A DNA stretch of 5,505 bases from an uncultured Lachnospiraceae bacterium. GTDB lineage: Bacteria > Bacillota > Clostridia > Lachnospirales > Lachnospiraceae. A model generated the notes under the pieces. It did not search any database. It was not told where the DNA came from and saw only the letters and a program-made list of their open reading frames with translations. A program made the translations under genes and the position numbers. The stretch's first letter is position 1. Each line of letters opens with the position of its first letter. Of this stretch, positions 1-5,505 are shown piece after piece. The stretch spans positions 1-5,505 of the forward strand of contig CANOFI010000166.1 of NCBI GenBank assembly GCA_947565255.1, written 5' to 3'.

Positions 1-7
1 TTTCACA

Positions 8-583
8 TCATTTGCTCTGCCTCTCGATTTCATCTCTGTCCTCATACGGATGTCCTGCCTGTTCCATTCCGTCCAAAACGGAACTCCTGTAAAATTTATT
101 CCACACGGCCCCTTCCAGACAATAGAAAAGTGCCGGAGTTTCCAGGCAATTCGTTATCTGCCTAATCTTAATGGGCATTCTTGATAAACGTTCACTGGTC
201 TGGCCGTCTCTTCCTTTTTCTATTTCGATATAATCAAAAAATACAATATCTGTCTCATATTCTTCTGCATACCGATATAGCTTTTCCAGTGTATCCCCGC
301 GAATCCAGTCATCCGCATCCAGAAAAAAAATATATTTTCCATCTGCCATACTGACCCCGGTATTCCTTGCAATTCCCTGTCCCTGATTGGCCTGGTATTG
401 ATACTGTATACGGCGGTCATGTTCCGCATATTTTTTACAGATGTCCGGCGTACCGTCCGTAGAACCGTCATCAACAAGAATCAGTTCCCAGTCCCAAAAC
501 TTCTGCTTTAATACACTCTGTATACAGCGCTCTATATAATTTTCCACGTTATAAGCCGGTACTATCACACTGCATTTCGCCAT
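8..583 (-). CDS. Family 2 glycosyltransferase, short or possibly frameshifted at its C-terminus
   Basis: A 191-residue GT-A fold glycosyltransferase, expected to transfer a sugar from a nucleotide donor to a growing glycan at the cytoplasmic face of the membrane. The N-terminus has the family signature: CSVIVPAYNVENYIERCIQSV, VDDGSTDGT (Asp38 region), NQGQGIARNTG and FFLDADDW, whose DxD (Asp89-Asp91) binds the metal and nucleotide. A VWNKFYRSS acceptor-side motif and a YED (catalytic-base type) follow, then the protein stops 12 residues later (TGA at 10-8). GT2 enzymes of this kind usually run about 300 residues or more, with further helices after the ED motif, so this copy is short. Another frame (GRANDVK) stays open to the left edge, so a frameshift is possible. 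The ATG at 583 is chosen because it starts right at the family N-terminus and has GGGG 9 nt upstream; a TTG at 616 is possible but has no ribosome binding site. No membrane segment is seen in the visible part. Donor and acceptor are unknown. Confidence 0.85.
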   Translation of the reverse strand: MAKCSVIVPAYNVENYIERCIQSVLKQKFWDWELILVDDGSTDGTPDICKKYAEHDRRIQYQYQANQGQGIARNTGVSMADGKYIFFLDADDWIRGDTLEKLYRYAEEYETDIVFFDYIEIEKGRDGQTSERLSRMPIKIRQITNCLETPALFYCLEGAVWNKFYRSSVLDGMEQAGHPYEDRDEIERQSK

Positions 584-719
584 TGATACATGCCCCACAT
601 TATTTTTATTATTCAAAATTTATGTTCTATGTCTCTTATTTCCTATAACATTTTTAAATATCAGTATCGTCTCTTTTTTTCCATTTAACCACTATACAGG
701 CAGATCTTTCACTATCCTC
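584..719 (-). other. 136-nt AT-rich spacer before the glycosyltransferase gene
   Basis: This is the longest gap in the window. It is markedly richer in A and T than the genes on either side. I see no intrinsic terminator, no tRNA or other structured RNA, and no ORF beyond tiny peptides without ribosome binding sites. AT-rich stretches could hide a weak promoter, but no clear -35/-10 pair with proper spacing stands out. Confidence 0.5.
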
Positions 720-1799
720 TTACTTCCAGTATGGTTTCTGCGTCCGGTCCTCTTCATCAAACACTTCTGTCCACGGAACCGGAACCGGCTTCCCATAAAT
801 CTTGTCCGCCACATATTTTTTTACCCAGGGCAAATCCGCTGCAAGAAGACAGGTATTCACATGCTCTCCAAAATGTTTGATATCCAGACCCGTCTGAATA
901 ATATCCCGAAACGGTGTTTCAAAAATATTGCCTATCGAACAGTGGAAATACGGACACGGCTGCACATCTCCATATTGTGTGACCGATACGAAGCCTTTCA
1001 CCCCTATACAGCCCATGTCAAGACCGTATCCCGGCGTTAAATGCGTACAAAGACGGTACTTTTTTTCCAATTCTCTCTCATACGCAAGGTCAGCCTCGTC
1101 CACCATGCTCTCATAATGCCCGGCATATGCCCCAACCGGTTTTGCAAATGTAATAAACACGTCAAGATTACGCTTATTAAAATATTCCACAAAATCAATA
1201 AATTCCTGTGAATGCAGCCTCTGTTTTGTCACTACAGTCTGTATGTAGAGGGGGAGTCCGATTCTCTGGCACTCATCAATGCCTTCCATTGCCCGTTTCC
1301 ATGCGCCGGGCTTACGGCGGAATTCATCATGCTCCTCTGGATTCAGGCTATCTATGCTGAGCTGAATACGGTCAATTCCTATTTTTTTCATATGCTCTGC
1401 TTTTTCTGCAAGCAGATATCCATTTGAATCGCTATTAATATAAAACTTCTCCGGGTCGATTGCTGCGACCAATTCATCCAAATCCGGAAACGTGGTCGGT
1501 TCCCCGCCGGAAATTACAAAACGCGCCAGCCCCATTTCATCTGCCTGCCTGGCGAGATCAGCCACATCCCTGGGCGTAAGGCTTCTTTTCCCTCTGGAAT
1601 TTTTCTGATATGCCTCTATCGAACAGTGCTCACACTTCATATTGCACATGTAGTTATACTGCAGCTGAATAATAGCAATACTCTCCCCACGGTTATATTT
1701 TTCCGTAAACTTAGAAACCTTCTCAAACACATATGGCTTTTTTTCCTTCAGGCTGTTCCTCTTCGCTGCTTCCTGCTCTCTCAATAACGCATCACTCAT
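720..1799 (-). CDS. Radical SAM protein with SPASM/Twitch-like C-terminal region
   Basis: A 359-residue radical SAM enzyme. The cluster motif C-x3-C-x2-C (Cys52, Cys56, Cys59, in YNYMCNMKCEHCS) should bind the 4Fe-4S cluster that cleaves S-adenosylmethionine. It is followed by the SAM-contacting ISGGEPTTF (96-104), a strand with NSDSNG (122-127) and RIQLSIDS (144-151), all usual for the partial TIM barrel. Residues about 251-320 are Cys-rich: Cys251, Cys264 (CIGVKG), then GDVQPCPYFHCSIGNIF with Cys282 and Cys287, and Cys317. This resembles the auxiliary-cluster SPASM/Twitch region, though the spacing is not exactly canonical. A basic, charged N-terminal helix precedes the barrel. GGAGG lies 7 nt before the ATG. 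Family members in sugar or natural-product clusters catalyse epimerisation, dehydration, oxidation or C-C bond formation; peptide substrates are also common. The substrate here is unknown; the operon context suggests a sugar or sugar nucleotide. Confidence 0.88.
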   Translation of the reverse strand: MSDALLREQEAAKRNSLKEKKPYVFEKVSKFTEKYNRGESIAIIQLQYNYMCNMKCEHCSIEAYQKNSRGKRSLTPRDVADLARQADEMGLARFVISGGEPTTFPDLDELVAAIDPEKFYINSDSNGYLLAEKAEHMKKIGIDRIQLSIDSLNPEEHDEFRRKPGAWKRAMEGIDECQRIGLPLYIQTVVTKQRLHSQEFIDFVEYFNKRNLDVFITFAKPVGAYAGHYESMVDEADLAYERELEKKYRLCTHLTPGYGLDMGCIGVKGFVSVTQYGDVQPCPYFHCSIGNIFETPFRDIIQTGLDIKHFGEHVNTCLLAADLPWVKKYVADKIYGKPVPVPWTEVFDEEDRTQKPYWK

Positions 1800-1888
1800 A
1801 GTACATCCTCCATTATCCCGTAAAATTCTTATTTACCAAAGCTGACCATTGGTCATCTTCTCACCGACTTTTGCCGCCCCATTCCTTA
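1800..1888 (-). other. 89-nt spacer between the ThDP-enzyme and radical SAM genes
   Basis: Non-coding spacer with the ribosome binding site at its downstream end. It holds a 13-bp near-perfect palindrome, TGACCATTGGTCA at 1843-1855 (6-bp arms around one base, or a 5-bp stem with a 3-nt loop). There is no T-run after it, so it does not look like an intrinsic terminator. No convincing promoter is seen, and read-through transcription is the simplest view. Confidence 0.45.
1807..1811 (-). promoter_or_regulatory. Ribosome binding site of the radical SAM gene
   Basis: GGAGG on the minus strand, 7 nt before the ATG at 1799. It is a strong, well-spaced site that fixes this start and allows independent translation after the 89-nt spacer. 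Confidence 0.8.
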
Positions 1889-3694
1889 TCATTCATCCAA
1901 CAGCTTCCGGCTGATTGCCTCCATATCATCCTCCGAAAGAAACGGATATGGATTTTCCAGATAAGCAGACACCCGTTTTCCGGTCCTTTCATCTACCTTA
2001 GAAATACACTTCGGTATCTCATCAAACCAAAGAGAACCGCATATATCACATATGATGGGACCCTCTGTCCGCATTACTTTTTCTACCTTACCGGCTATCT
2101 CTTCCTCTTTTTCAATTCTGCTGTATGGTATGTCATATGCATGTGCAATTTTTTCCAGATTTGGCATATGCAGCCCGCTTTGTTCATTGCTTCCGACATA
2201 AAAGCTGTCAAAATTGCGGTCCTGCATCGTCGTAATCGCCGCATAACCGGTATTATTGAATATAAACATTTTTGCATTAATCTGATTGGCGCGGATGGTT
2301 GCTAATTCCTGCATATTCAGCTGCAGGCTGCCGTCACCCTCTATCATGATTACCTGTTTTTTCCCGTTCGCATAATATGCCCCAATCACGGAAGGCAGGG
2401 CAAACCCCATGGAACCCATTCCCATGGAGGAAATGGTCTTCTGCCCCCTTTTGTGGTGAAATGCAATATGACCGGCCGTATTGCATCTGCTGGTGGAGGA
2501 AATGACTACTGTATCCTCATTTCCGGCATACTTCGACACTTCCTCTGTTACCTGATAGAGATTCACACCCTCTTCCTTCTCCTGCTTTTCCGCAAGAATT
2601 GGAAAACGCTCTTTTAAACTCTGACAGTCTTCGCGCCACTTTGCAATATCCAGACCGCCGCAGTCCGTCCATTCTGCCAGCAATGCCTCCATATATGCCC
2701 TCACATCGGACACAACCGGGTATACCTGTGTCATCTTCAGCTTCTTAATTTCATTTTCATCAATATCAACAATGACTTTTTTTGCGCGGAAGGCAAAATG
2801 TTCCTCACTGAAAGCTGTAATCATATTGTCCATTCTGCTGCCAAGCACAATCAGCGCATCACAATGCTGCAGAATCAGATTTGAATATCTCGGTGCCTGC
2901 AATCCCGGACTTCCAAAAAAGCCCGGTTCCTCCGTATCCATAAAATCCAGCGCACGCCACGTTGCCAGAACCGGTATGTCCGTCTTCTCCACAAATTCCC
3001 GCACCAGCCCGGCTGCACCGGAGGATACCATACCCTGCCCGATTAACAGAACCGGGCGCTTTGCACGGAACAAAAGTTGCTTTGTATACCCGGCTGCACT
3101 GCGAAGCTTTTCTTCGTCACAGACAGCGGGAAAATCCTCTGGCCGGGGCTCAAAATGCCGCAGACTCTCTTCCTCAATCATTGCCGCCTGCACATCCAGC
3201 GGAATATCTATCCATACCGGACCTTTCCGGCCAGTTACCGCATACCATACACATTTTTCCAGCTCATACGCAATGTCCTCCGGCTCTGTAACAAGAACCG
3301 CATATTTTGTAACCGGCCCTGCCATGGAAATAATATCATTTTCCTGTGCGCCGAACTGTCTTACGCCCCGGATACTGGCAAAATCCGACCGCTTCACCTG
3401 GCCGGTCATATAAATCACAGGGGTGGAATCCACATAAGCTGCTGCTGCCCCGGTGAGAGCATTGGTTCCGCCCGGTCCCGTCGTGACAAGACAGACGCTC
3501 AACTGCTCTTTATACATGTCATAGGCCTGTGCCGCAATCGACGCTGTCTGCTCATGATGACAGCATATATATTCCACATTGCTTCTTCCAAGGGAATCCA
3601 CAAGGTGCATAATCCCCCCACCCGTCAGCGTAAATGCATGCTGTACGCCCTGTGATTCTAAATAATTCCATACATAATCTGATAATTTCACCAT
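1889..3694 (-). CDS. Thiamine-diphosphate-dependent acetolactate-synthase-like enzyme of a polysaccharide locus
   Basis: A 601-residue cytoplasmic enzyme of the acetolactate synthase/ThDP superfamily, full length for the family. The three domains are in order: ThDP PYR domain about 1-175 with HHEQTAS (catalytic Glu48), TGPGGTNALTG and the GAQENDI/PVTKYA segment; central domain about 200-335 with GSRMDN and VDIDENEIKK, as in FAD-type members; ThDP PP domain about 385-550 with GDGS (453-456) followed by NN (480-481), the Mg/ThDP-binding motif. Such enzymes decarboxylate pyruvate or another 2-oxoacid and transfer the two-carbon unit to an acceptor. The best-known sugar-pathway relative is YerE, which adds it to a CDP-4-keto-3,6-dideoxyhexose. 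Placement between sugar genes, with no small regulatory subunit gene adjacent, argues against a valine/isoleucine biosynthesis role. The ATG at 3694 is preferred (AGGAG 10 nt upstream, 7 nt after the previous stop); a TTG at 3715 would add 7 residues and overlap the NeuB-like gene. The acceptor is unknown. Confidence 0.88.
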   Translation of the reverse strand: MVKLSDYVWNYLESQGVQHAFTLTGGGIMHLVDSLGRSNVEYICCHHEQTASIAAQAYDMYKEQLSVCLVTTGPGGTNALTGAAAAYVDSTPVIYMTGQVKRSDFASIRGVRQFGAQENDIISMAGPVTKYAVLVTEPEDIAYELEKCVWYAVTGRKGPVWIDIPLDVQAAMIEEESLRHFEPRPEDFPAVCDEEKLRSAAGYTKQLLFRAKRPVLLIGQGMVSSGAAGLVREFVEKTDIPVLATWRALDFMDTEEPGFFGSPGLQAPRYSNLILQHCDALIVLGSRMDNMITAFSEEHFAFRAKKVIVDIDENEIKKLKMTQVYPVVSDVRAYMEALLAEWTDCGGLDIAKWREDCQSLKERFPILAEKQEKEEGVNLYQVTEEVSKYAGNEDTVVISSTSRCNTAGHIAFHHKRGQKTISSMGMGSMGFALPSVIGAYYANGKKQVIMIEGDGSLQLNMQELATIRANQINAKMFIFNNTGYAAITTMQDRNFDSFYVGSNEQSGLHMPNLEKIAHAYDIPYSRIEKEEEIAGKVEKVMRTEGPIICDICGSLWFDEIPKCISKVDERTGKRVSAYLENPYPFLSEDDMEAISRKLLDE

Positions 3695-3701
3695 AACAGC
3701 A

Positions 3702-5225
3702 TTACTCCTGTCCAAGCATCTTACTTGTAATATAAACCTTTGTCTTTCTCGGTGTCACAAATGCATCCATATCCGGATAATAAGAATCTCCTGCCTCATG
3801 GGTTGTGGATATCTCCTCAAACACACATCCCTCCTCTGAAGAAAAGCTGTGGTATACCCCGCGTTCTACCGTGATATCTTCCCCTTTTCCTACGATCCGC
3901 TCTGCTCCGTCGCAAATGGTTTTTAATCTGCCATATACCACCGTAAAGGTCTCTTCTTTTTTCTTATGCATATGAGAAGGATTCGACTGTCCCGGCAGCA
4001 CAACCAGAATCTTTTTACAATACTCACGATTAATACATTCAATCAGCGTCACGCCGGTCTTGTAAAACTGTTCGATTCCATAATGATGGGACAGTTCACA
4101 GGTGCTGTTGACCGGGATAGTGACTCCGCTTTTTTTAATCAGATCAATTACTTTGCGAACTCCCTCACGCACCATATCATAGGTATCCTGCATCTTTACA
4201 TCTTCCAGCATAACCGGCTTATCCTTTTCTATCACCACTCCGGGTTTTAACGTGAACTTCTTATATTTTGAAATATGCTTCGACAAAAGCTGTCCGGCCA
4301 CACATGGAAATGCGCGGTAATAATCCGCCTCTGAAAGCGTCTGTTCCTCTTTCAGTATATCTTTTGCAAAAACGCCTCTCTGCAGAGCCGCCAGATCATC
4401 CAGTTCCTTCTGATTCGGCTCATACCGTTTATCCGAAACCCCGCACATCTCATATGCATCCTTCGCAGACTCAAGCCACAGGGCTACCTGCTCTGGATTT
4501 GCAGAATACCCATTCAGGGTAATCTCCTCTGTCGATACGCCGACATGTTTTTCAAAAACCGCTGCCCCTTTGGCAACCGCCAGCTTTACAGGATTTAAAT
4601 GATCCGGCTCTTCATGCGTTGAGAACCCGATTCGAATGCCTGGGTAACGCTTTTTATAATAATCAATCTGGTTCATCTGTAAATTTTTCGCAGCAGTCGG
4701 ATATTCTGCCACACAATGCATCAACGTAAATGGTATTTTGCGATTGCAGAAAAAGGATACCACCTTATCCACATCTTCTTCCGGCGTTCCCGCTGCCGAA
4801 GCAATCACCGGTCTGCCGCAGCCAGCTATCTTTTCCAGCAATGACCAGTCACAGAAAGAACAGCTTGCAATCTTAACAATATCAATCTGCTGCCTCATGA
4901 TTACATCAACCGAATCTTCATCAAACGGCGTACACATGGTATAAAACCCCTGCGCCTTCGCCTCTTTTATCAATTCCTCAAATTGCTCCGGCCCAAGCCT
5001 TGTATCCTGAAAACGCTTTACATTCTTAATGTCCTCTCGTCCTTTTGCATCCACATGTATAAACGTATCCAGATTCCGATACTGAAATTTTACTGCAAAC
5101 TGAAATTGCTCTTTATAAGGACTGCTCACCCTTGCCATTTCCTGGATTATTTTTTTTCCATGCCCGACGCTTCCCTGATGATTATTCGCCATTTCATAAA
5201 TAAACAGTGGTTTATCAAATACCAT
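3702..5225 (-). CDS. NeuB/sialic-acid-synthase-family protein with SAF and C-terminal cupin domains
   Basis: A 507-residue cytoplasmic protein. NeuB-family enzymes condense phosphoenolpyruvate with an aldose to give a nonulosonic (sialic-type) acid. Residues about 5-265 form the NeuB TIM barrel: IYEMANNHQG (Glu11), VKFQ (Lys46), CTPFDEDSVD, VKIAS (Lys118), PVIASAAGT, MHCVAEYP, GFSTHE (His204) and FEKH (His227). These match the family's PEP-binding, catalytic and two metal-ligand His positions. Residues about 280-342 (QRGVFAKDI to KPVML) resemble the SAF/antifreeze-like domain that caps the active site. Residues about 370-490 add a cupin (ELSHHYG, INREYCKK, PSHMHKKKEETF, YHSF, EEISTTH, DSYY) with likely metal ligands His418/420, Glu424 or Glu425, and His459. 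Classical NeuB is about 340-350 residues and lacks this cupin. The ATG at 5225 is chosen because GGAGG lies 8 nt before it; an in-frame ATG at 5240 has no ribosome binding site. GFSTHE departs from the usual GFSDHT. The exact sugar substrate is unknown. Confidence 0.88.
   Translation of the reverse strand: MVFDKPLFIYEMANNHQGSVGHGKKIIQEMARVSSPYKEQFQFAVKFQYRNLDTFIHVDAKGREDIKNVKRFQDTRLGPEQFEELIKEAKAQGFYTMCTPFDEDSVDVIMRQQIDIVKIASCSFCDWSLLEKIAGCGRPVIASAAGTPEEDVDKVVSFFCNRKIPFTLMHCVAEYPTAAKNLQMNQIDYYKKRYPGIRIGFSTHEEPDHLNPVKLAVAKGAAVFEKHVGVSTEEITLNGYSANPEQVALWLESAKDAYEMCGVSDKRYEPNQKELDDLAALQRGVFAKDILKEEQTLSEADYYRAFPCVAGQLLSKHISKYKKFTLKPGVVIEKDKPVMLEDVKMQDTYDMVREGVRKVIDLIKKSGVTIPVNSTCELSHHYGIEQFYKTGVTLIECINREYCKKILVVLPGQSNPSHMHKKKEETFTVVYGRLKTICDGAERIVGKGEDITVERGVYHSFSSEEGCVFEEISTTHEAGDSYYPDMDAFVTPRKTKVYITSKMLGQE
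3705..3709 (-). promoter_or_regulatory. Ribosome binding site of the ThDP-enzyme gene, abutting the preceding stop codon
   Basis: AGGAG on the minus strand lies inside the last codons of the NeuB-like gene, directly before its TAA (3704-3702), and 10 nt before the ATG at 3694. This arrangement is typical of translational coupling. It supports ATG 3694 over the TTG at 3715, which has no such motif upstream. Confidence 0.7.
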
Positions 5226-5233
5226 CCCTTTTT

Positions 5234-5238
5234 CCTCC
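5234..5238 (-). promoter_or_regulatory. Ribosome binding site of the NeuB-like gene
   Basis: GGAGG on the minus strand, 8 nt before the ATG at 5225. The upstream in-frame ATG at 5240 overlaps this motif and has none of its own, so the motif decides the start. Confidence 0.75.
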
Positions 5239-5254
5239 ATTATAATCTGTTATT

Positions 5255-5505
5255 TTAACACTTCCACGGTGCATTCCCTTCCTCCCAGAGGTCACTCAGA
5301 TATCTTTTATCCTTTAAGCTGTCCATCGGCGACCAAAACCCCTTGTGTTCATAAGCGGACAACTGATTATCTGCAACGAGCCTCTCAAACGGTCCGGCTT
5401 CCAGCATCTCATTTTCTTCGCCAAAGTAGTCAAACACGCGGCTGTCACACACCATAAAGCCGATATTTACAAAAGACTGGTCCTCCCTTGCCTTCTCCTT
5501 AAACC
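5255..5505 (-). CDS. rfbF: Glucose-1-phosphate cytidylyltransferase, C-terminal part (partial at right edge)
   Basis: About 82 C-terminal residues of a sugar-1-phosphate cytidylyltransferase; the N-terminal part, with the nucleotide-binding signature, lies beyond the right edge. The family makes CDP-glucose from CTP and glucose-1-phosphate in the cytoplasm, the first step towards CDP-3,6-dideoxyhexoses and related sugars. The reading frame is open from the edge (FKEKAREDQSFVNIGFMV) and continues upstream of the internal Met at 5455, which is not a start. Family-typical stretches are visible: a NIGF segment matching the usual 'NGGFFV' strand, then PFERLVADNQLSAYEHKGFW, the 'PMDSLKDKRYLSDLW' block and a terminal 'APWK'. 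In RfbF proteins this end closes with almost the same words. The stop (TAA at 5257-5255) lies 29 nt before the next gene, consistent with an operon. Family assignment is strong; the exact sugar substrate is inferred from the family. Confidence 0.9.
   Translation of the reverse strand, partial: FKEKAREDQSFVNIGFMVCDSRVFDYFGEENEMLEAGPFERLVADNQLSAYEHKGFWSPMDSLKDKRYLSDLWEEGNAPWKC

Noticed and set aside
220..477. Minus-strand 85-codon frame inside the glycosyltransferase gene
   Set aside because: It is an alternative frame of the GT2 core; the GT2 frame carries the DDGS and DADD motifs and this one does not.
584..719. Possible intrinsic terminator or promoter in the AT-rich spacer
   Set aside because: No GC-rich stem followed by a T-run on the minus strand, and no -35/-10 pair with good match and spacing.
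1871..2305. Plus-strand 144-codon open frame opposite the end of the ThDP-enzyme gene
   Set aside because: It has no family motif and no ribosome binding site I could identify, and it lies opposite the conserved ThDP-binding domain; the hydrophobic patches follow from the complementary codons.
2772..3655. Long plus-strand open frames (up to 213 codons) opposite the ThDP-enzyme gene
   Set aside because: They are antisense to a fully conserved enzyme, have low-complexity Ser/Arg/Pro-rich translations without recognisable motifs, and overlap one another in different frames.
1889..3694. Annotation as acetolactate synthase for branched-chain amino acids (ilvB)
   Set aside because: The fold and cofactor motifs fit, but the operon is a sugar locus, no small-subunit gene is adjacent, and the sequence resembles polysaccharide-locus members.
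3966..5258. Plus-strand open frames opposite the NeuB-like gene (68 to 94 codons)
   Set aside because: They are shadows of a strongly conserved minus-strand gene, with no motifs of their own.
1..5505. CRISPR array, tRNA/rRNA, insertion sequence or prophage signals
   Set aside because: No regularly spaced repeats, structured RNA signature, transposase motif or terminal inverted repeats were seen on either strand.

Overview
All five genes lie on the minus strand and read from right to left, so the window looks like the inner part of one surface-polysaccharide (capsule, cell-wall glycan or glycoprotein sugar) operon. The moderate GC content, AT-rich spacers, strong GGAGG-type ribosome binding sites and general character of the proteins suggest a low-to-mid GC Firmicute, most likely a gut Clostridia/Lachnospiraceae-type bacterium. 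That placement is an inference from style; no taxonomic marker is present.

In transcription order: (1) 5505-5255, the C-terminal end of a glucose-1-phosphate cytidylyltransferase (RfbF/DdhA type), cut by the right edge. (2) 5225-3702, a NeuB/sialic-acid-synthase-like TIM barrel fused to a SAF (antifreeze-like) domain and a C-terminal metal-type cupin. (3) 3694-1889, a ThDP-dependent enzyme of the acetolactate-synthase superfamily, of the kind found in polysaccharide loci and related to YerE-like branched-sugar enzymes. (4) 1799-720, a radical SAM enzyme with a C-terminal Cys-rich SPASM/Twitch-like region. (5) 583-8, a family 2 glycosyltransferase that stops early next to the left edge.

Genes 1 to 3 are tightly packed, with a 29-nt gap followed by a 7-nt gap; the ribosome binding site of gene 3 abuts the stop codon of gene 2. 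An 89-nt spacer precedes the radical SAM gene, which has its own strong ribosome binding site. A 136-nt AT-rich spacer precedes the glycosyltransferase. No convincing promoter, terminator, RNA gene, repeat array or mobile element is visible.

The main point of interest is the combination. A CDP-sugar-forming nucleotidyltransferase sits beside a PEP-condensing-type synthase, a pyruvate-decarboxylating/C2-transferring-type ThDP enzyme and a radical SAM enzyme. A plausible reading is a pathway to an unusual, carbon-chain-extended or branched sugar that the glycosyltransferase then places on a glycan. Each family is recognisable, but the substrate and product cannot be read from sequence and the combined pathway is a hypothesis.
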